Below, one piece after another: positions 1 through 10,460 of a DNA stretch of 64,000 nt. The notes beneath the pieces are model-generated. The model was given only the letters and a program-made list of their open reading frames with translations. It did not search any database and was not told the origin of the DNA. This stretch comes from Rhodococcus qingshengii JCM 15477 (GTDB taxonomy: Bacteria; Actinomycetota; Actinomycetes; Mycobacteriales; Mycobacteriaceae), in contig NZ_CP096563.1 of assembly GCF_023221595.1 (NCBI RefSeq), forward strand, positions 2,772,501 through 2,836,500, in the 5' to 3' direction. The position numbers and the translations under genes are program-made. Within the stretch, counting starts at the first letter, position 1; each line of letters starts with the position of its first letter.

Positions 1-359
1 TCTGCCTCGACACCGCGGGCCGGCAGATCGAGTTCGGCGAGATCGCCGACAAGCCACGTCGGTCCGGGGTGGTCTTCTTCTGCGGCAGCGATGAGAACCG
101 GGTCGACATCGACTCCGACAACCACATGCCCGACGTCGTGCAGATAACCGCCGAGTCGGCCAGGCCCGCACCCTGCATCGAGAACCCGGCCACCGCGTCC
201 GAGCATCGCGTCGATCAAACGTGCTTCCCCGACAATGTCCTTGCCGTCCGCTCTCATGGAACGGAAACGCTCGACATATCGTGTGGAATGCGTCGAGTCG
301 GCTGCAGTGATCTCTTCCCACTGGCTGGGGATGCGCTCGTTCGGGGCGTGTGCAGTCAT
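1..359 (-). CDS. Class I SAM-dependent methyltransferase (3' truncated by window edge)
   Basis: The N-terminal 119 codons of a minus-strand protein start at ATG 359-357 and run off the left edge. The protein begins MTAHAPNERIPSQWEE and carries motif I of class I methyltransferases, VLDAGCGPGRLGGYL, followed by an acidic strand end VVGVDVDP and a motif II-like VGDLAELDLP. These are the usual SAM-binding elements of a Rossmann-fold methyltransferase. The substrate cannot be told from this part. It lies 20 bp downstream of the membrane-protein gene at 380-1096 in the same direction, so it may be the distal gene of the sigma-factor transcript. Family assignment is secure and function is open. Confidence 0.85.
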   Translation of the reverse strand, partial: MTAHAPNERIPSQWEEITAADSTHSTRYVERFRSMRADGKDIVGEARLIDAMLGRGGRVLDAGCGPGRLGGYLHDVGHVVVGVDVDPVLIAAAEEDHPGPTWLVGDLAELDLPARGVEA

Positions 360-379
360 CTTTCGAGGGTACCGACAGC

Positions 380-1096
380 TCACCGGGTGCCGACGACCGT
401 CCCGTCTGCGGCATATCCGACGAGGGTTGGACGAGGGGACGTGAGCGACAGGGGAATCCATCCGTAGAAGCGGTCTTCGGCAAGAATTGTCGGATAGATA
501 TGGCCGTCTGCGGTGTGAAGTTCGGCTCGGACAGCACCTCCCGCCCCTGCGTCGTAGGTCGCCTCGTGCGGACCGGCCTCGTACCCGGCGCCGCCCCCGA
601 ATGAATCCGCGCCGTACAAGTCAATTGATCTGCAGCCGTGTCCGAGGCCGATGAATTTCGACGGACCAACCTTGTCGATGTCGGCTGACGCCTCGAAAAC
701 CGGGGCGACGCACCTCCAGCCATTGGCGCCGTGGGCGACAAAGACGCTGAACAAGGTTCCGTCAGGTCCGGGAATGGACCCGACCCGCTCGGCGGTGGAC
801 GGATCTATTCCGCCGTTGGTTCCCGGCATCGTCTGCCAACCCGAGTACATGTCGGTGAACGCTTTCGGCATCATCCCCGTGGCAGCGGCGCAGCCCACCA
901 CCACTGCTGCGCAGATCGCCGCGACGAGAACGATGGCACCGACGCGACGGCGTGGAGCCTTGGTTGCCCCAATGTTGTTTTCGGTAGCCATGATTCGGGT
1001 GCGTACGGCATCTTGGACGTTCTCGGGCCAGAGTTCGGCGGAAACCGTATCGCTCGGCCGCAGCTTCTCGAGCGTGGTCAGCAGATCTTTGGTCAT
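380..1096 (-). CDS. Membrane-anchored partner of the ECF sigma factor
   Basis: A 238-residue protein beginning MTKDLLTTLEKLRP. A basic stretch (APRRR) precedes one clear transmembrane helix at about residues 50-75, and the rest is a Gly-rich extracytoplasmic domain with two cysteines (WRCVAP, GHGCRS). Its start codon overlaps the sigma-factor stop (ATGA), so translation is probably coupled. The N-in, single-TM, C-out layout and the position fit a membrane-bound sigma-associated protein such as the CU044_5270-like families. No zinc-binding anti-sigma motif (HxxxCxxC) is visible, so an anti-sigma role is inference. The frame stays open upstream to 1276, but that part only mirrors the sigma gene. 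Confidence 0.7.
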   Translation of the reverse strand: MTKDLLTTLEKLRPSDTVSAELWPENVQDAVRTRIMATENNIGATKAPRRRVGAIVLVAAICAAVVVGCAAATGMMPKAFTDMYSGWQTMPGTNGGIDPSTAERVGSIPGPDGTLFSVFVAHGANGWRCVAPVFEASADIDKVGPSKFIGLGHGCRSIDLYGADSFGGGAGYEAGPHEATYDAGAGGAVRAELHTADGHIYPTILAEDRFYGWIPLSLTSPRPTLVGYAADGTVVGTR

Positions 1097-1677
1097 GGGG
1101 TACTCCCGTGTTCGGCGGCAGCGCAAGGTCGGGCGGTGTTCATCGGGATTACGGTGACGGATTCTGAAGGCAACCCGGCGCGCAATCGACGCCGAGCGCG
1201 AAAGAGACGAACATGCATGGCCGGAACCGAACACCCAGCGACCCGCGCGGCTTCGGTGGCGGTCAACCCGTCCCAAGCAGTCAGGAGCAGGGCTTCACGT
1301 TCGGTGACGGTGAGTGTTGCCAGTGCTTCGAGCAGTTCCGTGCGTTCGGTGACAGTGACGTCGGCGCCCGGCGTCGATGCCGCAATCTGCTCGATGCGTC
1401 CCATCTTCTCGGTGAGCGCGTCAAGGCGCCGAACGCTGCGACGGTTATTGTTCACGGTGTTTCGAGCCACCACCAACAGCCATGGCAGTGCCGGCTCGGG
1501 CACTTCGTCCAAGCGTCGCCAGGCAACGAGGAACGTCTCGGAGACAACCTCCTGCGCGCTGTGATGATCAACGTGGCGACAGGTATACGCGAACACCCGA
1601 CCGGCGTAGGCGTCCCACAGGGCGGTGAACCGGTCTTCGCCGCTCGGCGGCGGTTGTTCCTCGGATTTCGGGGTCAT
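1093..1677 (-). CDS. ECF-type RNA polymerase sigma factor
   Basis: A 194-residue sigma-70 family protein of ECF size. Region 2 lies at about residues 15-85 (FTALWDAYAGRVFAY, SAQEVVSETFLVAWRR, PWLLVVARNTVNNNRR). Region 4 lies at about 115-170, with the helix-turn-helix LTVTEREALLLTAWDGLTAT then EAARVAGCSVPAMHVRLFRA. ECF factors direct RNA polymerase to stress or envelope promoters and are usually held by a membrane partner. Here the next gene, translationally overlapped, encodes a single-TM protein. The start ATG 1677 gives a normal region 2. The closest ECF subgroup and its regulon cannot be read from the sequence. Confidence 0.9.
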   Translation of the reverse strand: MTPKSEEQPPPSGEDRFTALWDAYAGRVFAYTCRHVDHHSAQEVVSETFLVAWRRLDEVPEPALPWLLVVARNTVNNNRRSVRRLDALTEKMGRIEQIAASTPGADVTVTERTELLEALATLTVTEREALLLTAWDGLTATEAARVAGCSVPAMHVRLFRARRRLRAGLPSESVTVIPMNTARPCAAAEHGSTP

Positions 1678-1707
1678 ATGAAGAGATGTCCGGCTGGTTG
1701 CTGATCC

Positions 1708-2391
1708 TTACAGCCGCTGAGCTAATGGACGGTTTGGCGTCTTACTCCGGCCGAGAACTCCCACTGTCAGAAGCAACAGAGCGAGGATGTACAGCGTCAT
1801 GATCCAGCTGCCCGCAGCGGCGGGCTGCCACTTGTTCGCCTGGCCGAGCAGGATGAGGGCGTCAGAGGTGAGGAACAGCGCGCCGCCGATACCGGTGATC
1901 GAGTTGTACGTCAGTGCGGTTGATGCGGTTCCCACCAGGATTGCGGCGTACACGGGGACGGCAATTCGAAGTTCAGGTTCGAGACCGGTCCAGGTGTACG
2001 ACACTAGAGCGATCCCAGCGACGGTGTAAGCGCACAGAAACCATGGCCGCCTTCGTATCTCCCGAAGCGCGCCGTGTGAGAGAAAGAATCGGATGAAGCA
2101 GAGGTGACCGATCGCGAAGGCTGCCATCCCGATGACAAACGTGGAGTCCCAGATCAGGAACAAATCTCCGAAAGCACAGGCAATCAGCGCAGCAGCAACA
2201 ATTCGAGGTCCGCGTCGGGCGACAACCCAGGCAGCCAGAATCGGCGCGAGCATGACCTTGGTGATCCCGTCCCAGGGCGCAGCATCAGCGGCATTGAGGA
2301 TCAGATGGACAATCGCTACCGCTGAAAACCCGACAAACCATGGCGACCGGATGGTGCTCGGCAGTCCGGCGTCGCAATCAGATTCACGCAT
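1708..2391 (-). CDS. YhhN-family lysoplasmalogenase-like membrane protein
   Basis: A 227-residue, very hydrophobic protein with about seven to eight transmembrane helices and the YhhN/TMEM86 layout: an early VHLILNAADA helix, KVMLAPILAAWV, ACAFGDLFLIWD, and a late SDALILLGQANKW helix. The two conserved acidic sites of the family (GDLFL and SDALI) are present. Known members hydrolyse the vinyl-ether bond of lysoplasmalogens. The start ATG 2391 was chosen because it lies 4 bp after the nuoN stop, so the gene is probably the last cistron of the nuo operon. Aerobic actinomycetes are not known for plasmalogens, so the true substrate here is open. Confidence 0.8.
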   Translation of the reverse strand: MRESDCDAGLPSTIRSPWFVGFSAVAIVHLILNAADAAPWDGITKVMLAPILAAWVVARRGPRIVAAALIACAFGDLFLIWDSTFVIGMAAFAIGHLCFIRFFLSHGALREIRRRPWFLCAYTVAGIALVSYTWTGLEPELRIAVPVYAAILVGTASTALTYNSITGIGGALFLTSDALILLGQANKWQPAAAGSWIMTLYILALLLLTVGVLGRSKTPNRPLAQRL

Positions 2392-2395
2392 CGGC

Positions 2396-3991
2396 TCAGT
2401 GTAGGAAGTCCGCTGCACGCTCGGCGAGGTCGAGCGCCGGCTGGGGGAGTATGCCGAGGATGAGCGTGACACCGGCGCCGAGGCCGATCACACTGCTGGT
2501 CAGTGCACTCGGTACCACGACGGTCGGAGCGTCTGCGGCCGATTCGGTGAAGAACATCAACACGATCACTCGCACGTAGAAGTACGCGGCGATCGCGCTG
2601 CACAGGACACCGACGATCACGAGAGGTGCGGCCCCGCCCTCGGCTGCCGCGCTGAACACCGCGAACTTTCCGATGAACCCACTGGTCAACGGGATCCCGG
2701 CGAAAGCCAACAGGAACAGTGCAAACACAACTCCGACCAGCGGTGAGCGCCGGCCCAATCCGGCCCAGCGCGAGAGCGTCGCGACCTCACCGTCTGCGTC
2801 CCGAACCAGACTCACGACGGCGAACGCGCCCACGGTGCTGAATCCGTAGGCCAGAAGGTAGAACATCGCCGAGGCCAGGCCGGCATCCGAATCCGCAACC
2901 ACAGCGGTCAGAATGAATCCGGTGTGCGCGATGGCCGAATACGCGAGCATCCGCTTCATATCGGTTTGCGTCACAGCGACGATCGATCCGACAACCATCG
3001 TGAGAATCGCGACCGCCCACATCAGTGGACGCCAGTTCACGTACTCGTTCGGCAGAGCCACATAGAAGACACGAAGGATGGCACCGAATGCGGCGATCTT
3101 GGTCGCAGTAGCCATGAAACTGGTGATCGGCGTCGGCGCCCCTTGATAGACGTCGGGAATCCACGAATGGAACGGCACGGCACCGACTTTGAACAGTAAT
3201 CCCACGGCCACGAGTGCTGTCCCGAGCCACAGGAAGGCGTCGGTACCCGACCCGCTGCGTGCTGCGTCGGCGATACCGGAGAGCGTGACCGTCCCGGCAT
3301 AGCCGTACAGCAACGCGATTCCGAAAACGAAGAACGCCGACGAAAATGCCCCGAGCAGAAAGTACTTGAGCGCAGCTTCCTGGGAGAGCATGCGACGTCG
3401 GCGTGCCAGACCACACAGGAGATACAGAGGTAGTGAGAACACCTCGAGCGCAACGAACATCGTCAGCAGATCGTTGGACGCGGGAAAAAGGAGCATGCCG
3501 CCGACAGCGAAGAGGGTGAGCGGAAAGACCTCGGTCTGGGCGATACCGACCTTGACCGCTTCTTGTTCCGCAACACTTCCGGGGACGCTCGACGCTTGAG
3601 GGGTGAAACCGCCGAGCGCGTCGTGTTGCGCGATCACCTCGGCGGTGTTGCCCGAGCCTCGCTCGGCGATCAGCAGTACTGCGGGGATCGACACGAGAAG
3701 GATCGTGGCCTGTAGGAAAAGGGTCGGACCGTCGACCGCTACAGAACCCATCATCGCCGTCGACCGCGTGCCGGCGAGTAGAAGCACTGCCACGAACGCG
3801 GCCGCCAAACCTGCGACACCGAGGACGAGTTGCACGGGGTATCGAAAACGCCGGGGTGCAAACGCCTCGATGAGTACGCCCACAACCGCAACACCGAACA
3901 CGATCAACATTGGCGAGAGCAAGCTGTATTCGACACTGGGTGACGCCGTGCCGGCTGAGCCGAGGATGGTCACGTCGTTGAAGGAACTCAT
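2396..3991 (-). CDS. nuoN: NADH-quinone oxidoreductase subunit N
   Basis: A 531-residue antiporter-like membrane-arm subunit of Complex I with about 14 helices. Typical motifs are LTMFVALEVFSLPLYLL, GALLKVGAVPFHSWIPDV-like sequence (LLFKVGAVPFHSWIPDVYQG) and DMKRMLAYSAIAHTGF, which contain the lysines and the broken helix of the proton channel. It is one of three Mrp-related subunits that translocate protons. Its ATG overlaps the nuoM stop by four bases (ATGA). The 531-residue length is normal for actinobacterial NuoN. It is the final nuo gene; only the lysoplasmalogenase gene follows. Confidence 0.97.
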   Translation of the reverse strand: MSSFNDVTILGSAGTASPSVEYSLLSPMLIVFGVAVVGVLIEAFAPRRFRYPVQLVLGVAGLAAAFVAVLLLAGTRSTAMMGSVAVDGPTLFLQATILLVSIPAVLLIAERGSGNTAEVIAQHDALGGFTPQASSVPGSVAEQEAVKVGIAQTEVFPLTLFAVGGMLLFPASNDLLTMFVALEVFSLPLYLLCGLARRRRMLSQEAALKYFLLGAFSSAFFVFGIALLYGYAGTVTLSGIADAARSGSGTDAFLWLGTALVAVGLLFKVGAVPFHSWIPDVYQGAPTPITSFMATATKIAAFGAILRVFYVALPNEYVNWRPLMWAVAILTMVVGSIVAVTQTDMKRMLAYSAIAHTGFILTAVVADSDAGLASAMFYLLAYGFSTVGAFAVVSLVRDADGEVATLSRWAGLGRRSPLVGVVFALFLLAFAGIPLTSGFIGKFAVFSAAAEGGAAPLVIVGVLCSAIAAYFYVRVIVLMFFTESAADAPTVVVPSALTSSVIGLGAGVTLILGILPQPALDLAERAADFLH

Positions 3992-5592
3992 TTGTGGGCA
4001 CCTCCTTCGTGGTCGGCGACGAGCGGGGTCGGAGCCTCGTCGACGACCGTATGGCTCACTGCAGGAGTGATGACGTCCAAGGCAGGCTTGGGGTAGATGC
4101 CGAGAAGCAACAGGAGTGCGATCAGAGGGGCGACCACCACAAGTTCGCGTCGAGCGAGGTCGCGGATCGTTCCCTGCCCTTCCTTCACAGGTCCGCCCAT
4201 CATGCGCTGGTAGAGCCAGAGTATGTAGATCGCGGACAGGACAAGCGCGGCAGTCGCCGCGATAGCGGCCACGTGGTATCGCGAATACGTCCCGATCAGC
4301 ACCAGGAACTCACTGACGAACGGCGCGAGACCCGGCAGCGACAGCGTTGCCAACCCCGCAACGAGGAATGTGCCGGCAAGTACGGGTGCAACTTTCTGGA
4401 CGCCGCCGTACGCCGCGATCGATCGAGTACCTCGCTGCGAGACGAGGAATCCCGCAATCAAGAACAGAGCCGCAGTGGAGACTCCGTGATTGACCATGTA
4501 CAGCGCGGAACCCGCCTGGCTCTGGCTGGTCATCGCGAAGATTCCGAGAATGATGAAGCCGAAGTGCGAAATCGACGTGTAGGCGATCAGTCTCATGACG
4601 TCTGTTTGCGCGATCGCCAGTGTTGCGCCGTAGACGATCCCGATAACGGCGAGCGTGATGATCCACGGTGCAAAGGTCGACGACGACTCCGGGAACAGTT
4701 GCAGGCAGTAGCGAATCATCGCGAACGTGCCCACCTTGTCCACGACCGCCATCATCAACACTGCTGTCGACGGAGTCGATTCCACCGCGGAGTCCGGCAA
4801 CCAACTGTGCAGCGGCCAGAGCGGTGCTTTCACCGCGAACGCGAACATGAATCCGAGGAACAAGGCGTTGAGCACCCCGGGTCCAACACCGAGTTCACCG
4901 CTGTTTGCCGCTGAGGCGATCGCCCGGAAGTCGAAAGTGCCGCTGGCGAAGGGACTCTCGTCGCGCGTGGTGACCACGTACAGGCCGATGACTGCAGCGA
5001 GCATGACCAGGCCGCCGAGGAGGTTGTAGAGCAGAAACTTCACGGCTGCGCGAGATCTGCCCACTCCGCCGAACCCGCCGATGAGGAAATACATCGGTAT
5101 CAGCATTGCCTCGAAGAAAATGTAGAACAAGAGAATGTCCAAGGCGCTGAACGAAATCATCACCATGGACTCGACAACAAGGATCAGCGCGAAATAGGTG
5201 TGCGGCATTCTCTTGGGTGATGCCGGGTCTGCCGGGACGTCGTTCCAGCCCGCGATCAGTAGTAATGGCACCAGCACTGCGGTGAGAAGAACCAGAACGA
5301 GTGCGATCCCGTCGAGTCCGAGTGTGTAGCTGGTGCCGAAAGCCGGTATCCAGCTGTGGCTTTCGACAAATTGAAATTGTTCGCCGCCGCGGTCGAACGC
5401 AACTCCGAGAACGGCGGCGACCACCAGGACTGCCACGGACACAGCCAATGCGAGAGACTTCGCAAATTGGTACGACCGTGCCGGCAGAGCGAGGACAACA
5501 CCCGCTCCGATGAGCGGAAGCAACCAGAGCACCGTCAGCGCGGGGAAGCCGGTATTGGTCACAGAGTCGCTCACCGCCGCTTCGATCACCAC
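3988..5592 (-). CDS. nuoM: NADH-quinone oxidoreductase subunit M
   Basis: A 534-residue membrane-arm subunit of Complex I. Conserved blocks include [40 protein letters not shown] with its channel lysine, and [16 protein letters not shown]. The membrane has about 14 helices, and the family moves protons through an antiporter-like channel. The start ATG lies inside the last codons of nuoL (7-nt overlap), and the stop overlaps nuoN, so this part of the operon is tightly coupled. The C-terminus is a short hydrophilic tail ending GGAHK. Confidence 0.97.
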   Translation of the reverse strand: MVIEAAVSDSVTNTGFPALTVLWLLPLIGAGVVLALPARSYQFAKSLALAVSVAVLVVAAVLGVAFDRGGEQFQFVESHSWIPAFGTSYTLGLDGIALVLVLLTAVLVPLLLIAGWNDVPADPASPKRMPHTYFALILVVESMVMISFSALDILLFYIFFEAMLIPMYFLIGGFGGVGRSRAAVKFLLYNLLGGLVMLAAVIGLYVVTTRDESPFASGTFDFRAIASAANSGELGVGPGVLNALFLGFMFAFAVKAPLWPLHSWLPDSAVESTPSTAVLMMAVVDKVGTFAMIRYCLQLFPESSSTFAPWIITLAVIGIVYGATLAIAQTDVMRLIAYTSISHFGFIILGIFAMTSQSQAGSALYMVNHGVSTAALFLIAGFLVSQRGTRSIAAYGGVQKVAPVLAGTFLVAGLATLSLPGLAPFVSEFLVLIGTYSRYHVAAIAATAALVLSAIYILWLYQRMMGGPVKEGQGTIRDLARRELVVVAPLIALLLLLGIYPKPALDVITPAVSHTVVDEAPTPLVADHEGGAHK

Positions 5593-7478
5593 AGTGTCAC
5601 CGCCATCATTGTCGCGACCACGAGTGTTGCTCCGACAAACATCACCAGCGCGTACGAGCGAACAAACCCGGTCTGTAGCTTCCGCGTGAGCGCGGACAGC
5701 CCGGTGACGACCACCGCAAAGCTGCCCACGACGCCGCCTATTCCCTTGGTGTCGAACACTTCCAACGACTTGGTGAGTTGTTGTCCAGGCTTCATGAACA
5801 CCGTCTCGTTGAAGGCGTCACCGTACAGATCGCGGCGAGCCGCACCGGTCAACGGTGAAACCGGAGTCGGTGCCACAAGTGGAATCTCCCGGGTGGCGTA
5901 CTCGCGATACGCAATCGCGACGCCGGCGGCAACTGCGAGCAGCGCCAGCGCGGTGATCGACCATGCGGGTATCGGCGGTTCGACGTGATGTGAGCCGACA
6001 ACCGGTTCGAGCCAGTTCTGCAAGCTGGACCCGATGGTCAGGAGCATCCCGGCGCCGACGGACCCCACCGCCAGGATGATCATCGGAGACGTCATCACCG
6101 CCGGAGATTCGTGAGGTTTCTGGTTCTCCCAGCGGGCCTTCCCGAAGAAGGTCATCAGCATCACGCGGCTCATGTAGAAGGCAGTGAGCGTCGCACCCAA
6201 CAGCGTGACGATGCCCAGCACAACACCCTTGATGCCGCCCTCGCCGATCGCAACCTCGATGATCTTGTCCTTGGAGAAGAACCCGGCAAACGGCGGAACA
6301 CCGATGATGGCAAGGTATCCGAGCCCGAACGTGACAAAAGTCAGTGGCATGAACGCTCGGAGCCCGCCGTAGCGCCGCATGTCGGTTTCGTCGTTCATCG
6401 CGTGCATCACCGAACCCGCGCCGAGGAACAGGCCTGCCTTGAAGAATCCGTGGGTGATCAGATGAAGGATTGCGAAGGCGTATCCAGCTGGTCCGAGACC
6501 CGCTGCCAGGACCATGTATCCGATCTGACTCATGGTCGATGCGGCGAGCGCTTTCTTGATGTCGTCCTTCGCGCAGCCGATGATCGCACCGAACAGCAGC
6601 GTCACGGCACCGACGATGACAACCACGAGTTGAGCGTCGGGTGCAAGATCGAAGATCGGATTGGAGCGCACGATCAGGTAGACGCCGGCCGTGACCATCG
6701 TGGCCGCGTGAATCAGAGCCGAGACGGGGGTGGGGCCCTCCATCGCGTCGCCGAGCCACGACTGCAGTGGCACCTGCGCGGACTTCGCGCATGCAGCGAG
6801 GAGGAGCATCAGGCCGATCGCCGTCAGGACACCTTCGCTTGCACCAGACGCGTCGGCGAAGACGCTGCTGAACGAGAGCGAGCCGAACGTGCTGAACATC
6901 AACATCATCGCGATCATCAATCCGATGTCGCCCACCCGATTGACGACAAAAGCCTTCTTGGCAGCGGTCGCCGCCGACGGCTTGTGCTGCCAGAAACCGA
7001 TCAGCAGGTACGACGCCAAACCGACGCCTTCCCAGCCGACGTAGAGCCCGAGGAAGTTGTCGGCGAGCACGAGGAGCAGCATCGCAGCGAGGAAGAGATT
7101 GAGGTAGGCGAAGAACTTACGACGCTCGGGGTCGTGCGCCATGTAGCCGACCGAGTAGATGTGGATCAGCGAACCTACACCGGTGATGAGCAGGACGAAA
7201 CACATCGACAGTTGATCAAGCTGCAGTCCGAACTCGACCTGAAGACTGTCGACCGGGACCCAACTGAACAGGTGCTCGGTGACGGTGCGGTCGGCGGTGT
7301 CGCGGCCGAGCATGGCGATGAAAAACACCACTGCGACGACAAACGACGCGAGTGCCATGACGCAGGCGAACAGGTGGCCCCACGCGTTCGTGCGACGACC
7401 CGCCAGCAACAGGACAGCGGCGCCGCACAGGGGCAGGGCGGGGAGCAACCAGATGGCGGACGTGATTCCTCCTGACAT
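5586..7478 (-). CDS. nuoL: NADH-quinone oxidoreductase subunit L
   Basis: A 630-residue membrane-arm subunit of Complex I and the most distal antiporter-like one. Family blocks are [61 protein letters not shown] and the long C-terminal lateral-helix region that braces the other pumps. About 15 to 16 transmembrane segments are visible. There is one base between the nuoK stop and this ATG, and the 3' end overlaps nuoM by 7 nt. Length is normal, with no truncation or frameshift. Confidence 0.97.
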   Translation of the reverse strand: MSGGITSAIWLLPALPLCGAAVLLLAGRRTNAWGHLFACVMALASFVVAVVFFIAMLGRDTADRTVTEHLFSWVPVDSLQVEFGLQLDQLSMCFVLLITGVGSLIHIYSVGYMAHDPERRKFFAYLNLFLAAMLLLVLADNFLGLYVGWEGVGLASYLLIGFWQHKPSAATAAKKAFVVNRVGDIGLMIAMMLMFSTFGSLSFSSVFADASGASEGVLTAIGLMLLLAACAKSAQVPLQSWLGDAMEGPTPVSALIHAATMVTAGVYLIVRSNPIFDLAPDAQLVVVIVGAVTLLFGAIIGCAKDDIKKALAASTMSQIGYMVLAAGLGPAGYAFAILHLITHGFFKAGLFLGAGSVMHAMNDETDMRRYGGLRAFMPLTFVTFGLGYLAIIGVPPFAGFFSKDKIIEVAIGEGGIKGVVLGIVTLLGATLTAFYMSRVMLMTFFGKARWENQKPHESPAVMTSPMIILAVGSVGAGMLLTIGSSLQNWLEPVVGSHHVEPPIPAWSITALALLAVAAGVAIAYREYATREIPLVAPTPVSPLTGAARRDLYGDAFNETVFMKPGQQLTKSLEVFDTKGIGGVVGSFAVVVTGLSALTRKLQTGFVRSYALVMFVGATLVVATMMAVTLW

Positions 7479-7479
7479 G

Positions 7480-7779
7480 TCAGTACTTCAGCAGGTCTGC
7501 GTCGTCGACGGATACAGAACGCCGAGATCGGAAGATGATCATGATGATTGCCAGGCCGACGACTACTTCGGCAGCAGCTACCACCATCGTGAAGAAGGCG
7601 AAGATCTGGCCGTCCAGATTGCCGTGCATGCGCGCGAAGGTCACGAATGCCAGGTTGGCGGCGTTGAGCATCAATTCGATACACATGAACACCACGATGG
7701 CGTTGCGTCGCAGGAGGACTCCCGCAGCCCCGATGGTGAACAACAGGACCGACAGATACAGGTAATTCTCGGGATTCAT
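7480..7779 (-). CDS. nuoK: NADH-quinone oxidoreductase subunit K
   Basis: A 99-residue three-helix subunit of the Complex I membrane arm. It starts [20 protein letters not shown] and has the conserved glutamate in [13 protein letters not shown] and a second acidic residue in [11 protein letters not shown], both part of the proton relay. The ATG overlaps the nuoJ stop (ATGA) and the stop is one base before nuoL. Length and sequence are typical of the family. Confidence 0.97.
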   Translation of the reverse strand: MNPENYLYLSVLLFTIGAAGVLLRRNAIVVFMCIELMLNAANLAFVTFARMHGNLDGQIFAFFTMVVAAAEVVVGLAIIMIIFRSRRSVSVDDADLLKY

Positions 7780-8573
7780 CGCGCAGACTCCTCACCGGTA
7801 CTCGGATCCGGGGAACGCGGAGTGAGTGCGCTGCTGACGGAGAGCGTCGAGAACGTTCCGTCGGGCAACAGTGCCGGCATGTCCACTGCGTTGTGACGTG
7901 CGTACACGCCGGGACTGGGGAGGGGAGTGGCCGAGCCCTTGTCGGGATTGCTCTCATCGCTGCCCAGGTACGCGAATCGTTGCTGCGAGAGTTCGCGTTG
8001 GCTGAGTGTGGCTCCGATCTTCTCCCGATGCGCGAGCATCATTGCGCCAAGTGTCGCCGTGATCAGCAGTGCGCCGGTCAGTTCGAAGGCCCAGACGTAG
8101 CGGATGAAGATGAGATCGGCGAGAGCGTCGATGTTGCCCTGGTCGAGTCCGGTGAATCCGGTGAACCCCGAGATCGACGCATTTCCGAGGCCGCCGATAA
8201 GGAGTAGCCCGAATCCGACGCCGATCACGATCGCGCTGACGCGTTGTCCCCGTAGCGTTTCGACCAAGGAGTCCGAAGAATCCACGCCGACCAGCATCAG
8301 GACGAACAGGAACAACATCATCACTGCGCCGGTATAGACGACGATCTGGACGACACCGAGGAACAGTGCGCCCTGCACGATGTAGAAGACGGCCAGGATG
8401 ATCATCGTCATTGCAAGGAAGAGCGCAGAGTAGACGGCCTTGGGGGCGGCGACCACACCCAAAGCGCTGATCACCGCAAGGGTTCCGAGGATCCAGAACT
8501 GCACCGCCTCGCCGGTGGAGGTCGATGTCATCGTTCCCTCCGCCAGGATCGTGGTCGTGACCGACGCGATCAT
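7776..8573 (-). CDS. nuoJ: NADH-quinone oxidoreductase subunit J
   Basis: A 265-residue membrane subunit. Five helices lie in the first 175 residues or so, including [16 protein letters not shown] and the conserved [20 protein letters not shown] block. A hydrophilic C-terminal tail of about 80 residues follows, as in other actinobacterial NuoJ. The start MIASVTTT at 8573 was chosen because its ATG overlaps the nuoI stop, like other junctions in this operon; an internal ATG at 8531 ([10 protein letters not shown]) is the alternative. The stop overlaps nuoK. Confidence 0.95.
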   Translation of the reverse strand: MIASVTTTILAEGTMTSTSTGEAVQFWILGTLAVISALGVVAAPKAVYSALFLAMTMIILAVFYIVQGALFLGVVQIVVYTGAVMMLFLFVLMLVGVDSSDSLVETLRGQRVSAIVIGVGFGLLLIGGLGNASISGFTGFTGLDQGNIDALADLIFIRYVWAFELTGALLITATLGAMMLAHREKIGATLSQRELSQQRFAYLGSDESNPDKGSATPLPSPGVYARHNAVDMPALLPDGTFSTLSVSSALTPRSPDPSTGEESAR

Positions 8574-9127
8574 TTCTCGGTCTCCGGGTTCGGCTCTTGC
8601 TCGGGTGCTGGCTGTTCGGGAGCTGCTGTGATGTCGCCGCGGTAGTAGTCGTCCTGAGTTGTGCCGGGACGCAGCGCGTGTGGTGGCGCTGCCATGTCGG
8701 GTTTCAGGGGCGCAAGAAGGCGGTCCTTCTCGTAGATCAATCCGGCTCGGTTGTCGTCGGTCATCTCGTACTCGTTGGTCATGGTGAGAGCCCGAGTGGG
8801 GCAAGCCTCGACGCAGAGGCCACAGCCGATGCACCGCAGGTAGTTGATCTGATACACCCGCCCGTAACGCTCGCCGGGGGAGAACCGTTCTTCTTCGGTG
8901 TTGTCAGCACCCTCGACATAGATCGCGTCGGCGGGGCAGGCCCAGGCACACAGTTCGCAACCGATGCACTTCTCGAGTCCGTCCGCATACCGGTTGAGTT
9001 GATGGCGACCGTGGTATCCGGGCGCGGTGGGGCGCTTCTCCTCCGGATAGAACTCGGTCTCGGGCTTCTTGAACATGGTCGAGAGCGTCACTCCGAAACC
9101 CGCGATAGGTCCGAGGAAATCAGGCAT
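8570..9127 (-). CDS. nuoI: NADH-quinone oxidoreductase subunit I
   Basis: A 185-residue iron-sulfur subunit of the Complex I hydrophilic arm. Two 4Fe-4S ferredoxin motifs are visible, [12 protein letters not shown] and [12 protein letters not shown], which hold clusters N6a and N6b between NuoG and NuoB. The C-terminus is a Pro/Glu-rich tail that ends EPNPETEK. The start [12 protein letters not shown] at 9127 lies within the last codons of nuoH (8-nt overlap). The frame is open further upstream but only over nuoH sequence. Confidence 0.96.
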   Translation of the reverse strand: MPDFLGPIAGFGVTLSTMFKKPETEFYPEEKRPTAPGYHGRHQLNRYADGLEKCIGCELCAWACPADAIYVEGADNTEEERFSPGERYGRVYQINYLRCIGCGLCVEACPTRALTMTNEYEMTDDNRAGLIYEKDRLLAPLKPDMAAPPHALRPGTTQDDYYRGDITAAPEQPAPEQEPNPETEK

Positions 9128-10460
9128 GGGAGTCCTCCGATGTGTCGGAAACATCTGTCCGCCGCGGCGGTGGCACGTTCTGACCCGGTAGTTTTCGGGT
9201 CGGCAGCGTTTGACCAGGTAGGGGTGGAACCGGGAAGCCGCCCGACATCGCATCGAAAGGCATGTTCCCCGCAGCGGTGACCGACGCGGCGGTTCGGCGT
9301 CGGCTGCGGTAAGTCCCGGCCAACACGATCAGGAGCGCAGCTCCGAGAACCAGTGCGACGCAAAGAAGTACGACCCAGGTGTTGTAACCCTCGTTGCGGA
9401 ACGCACGAACGGTCGCGATCACCATCACCCACACCAAGGCAGCGGGGATGAGAATCTTCCATCCGAGATTCATGAACTGGTCGTAGCGCAACCGCGGAAG
9501 AGTACTGCGCAACCAGATGAAGACGAAGAGGAAGCCCCACACCTTGGCGACAAACCACAGCACGGGCCACCAACCGGAATTGGCGCCGTCCCACAGGTTG
9601 AATGGGAACGGGGCGTGCCACCCGCCCAGGAACAGTGTCGTGGCCAGAGCGGACACCGTCACCATGTTCACGTACTCGGCCAGCATGAACATCGCGAACT
9701 TGAGTGAGGAGTACTCGGTGTGGAACCCACCCACCAGTTCACCCTCGGCCTCGGGAAGGTCGAAGGGAGCCCTGTTGGTTTCGCCGACCATGGCTGTCAC
9801 GTAGATCAGGAAGGACGGCAGGAGGAGAAAGACGTACCAGGCACCTTGTTGGGCGCTGACGATGCCGGACGTGGACATCGTGCCGGCGTAGAGGAAGACT
9901 GCGGCGAAGGACAGCCCCATTGCTACTTCGTAGGAGATGACCTGCGCGGTCGATCGAAGTGCGCCCAGTAGTGGATACGTCGATCCGGACGACCAGCCGG
10001 CAAGCACGATCCCGTACACACCGATTGAAGTCACGGCGAGGATGTAGAGAACTCCGACCGGCAGATCGGTCAGTTGCAGGGGTGAAAGGGTTCCGAAGAT
10101 CGACACCTGCGGACCGAACGGGATGACGGCAAAGGCCATGAACGCGGGCACGACTGCGATGACGGGCGCGAGGAGATAAATCGGTTTGTCGGCGCCGGTC
10201 GGTGTGATGCCCTCCTTGAGGGCGAGCTTGATTCCGTCAGCGAGACTCTGGAGCATTCCACGGGGGCCGACGCGGTTCGGTCCGACACGCATCTGCATGC
10301 GTGCCATGACCTTTCGTTCCGCGTAAATTGCCACCAGCGGTGTGAGTACGAGGAACACGAAAATGGCGAGAGCCTTGCCGATCACCAACCACCACGGGTC
10401 GTGCCCGAACGCCGACAGGTCGACCGGAGCTGCGACGGTCCCGTACTCGTGGGTGGTCAT
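9120..10460 (-). CDS. nuoH: NADH-quinone oxidoreductase subunit H
   Basis: A 446-residue membrane subunit that joins the membrane arm to the quinone site. Conserved loops include [23 protein letters not shown] sequence ([20 protein letters not shown]), [18 protein letters not shown] sequence ([18 protein letters not shown]) and [16 protein letters not shown]. About eight helices are seen. After residue 380 or so there is a long, Pro- and Gly-rich cytoplasmic tail ([20 protein letters not shown]) not needed by the core fold. The ATG overlaps the nuoG stop. Confidence 0.97.
   Translation of the reverse strand: MTTHEYGTVAAPVDLSAFGHDPWWLVIGKALAIFVFLVLTPLVAIYAERKVMARMQMRVGPNRVGPRGMLQSLADGIKLALKEGITPTGADKPIYLLAPVIAVVPAFMAFAVIPFGPQVSIFGTLSPLQLTDLPVGVLYILAVTSIGVYGIVLAGWSSGSTYPLLGALRSTAQVISYEVAMGLSFAAVFLYAGTMSTSGIVSAQQGAWYVFLLLPSFLIYVTAMVGETNRAPFDLPEAEGELVGGFHTEYSSLKFAMFMLAEYVNMVTVSALATTLFLGGWHAPFPFNLWDGANSGWWPVLWFVAKVWGFLFVFIWLRSTLPRLRYDQFMNLGWKILIPAALVWVMVIATVRAFRNEGYNTWVVLLCVALVLGAALLIVLAGTYRSRRRTAASVTAAGNMPFDAMSGGFPVPPLPGQTLPTRKLPGQNVPPPRRTDVSDTSEDSHA

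Noticed and set aside
6111..7475. Open frame antisense to nuoL
   Set aside because: Highly charged, repetitive product typical of reverse-strand translation of membrane-protein DNA.
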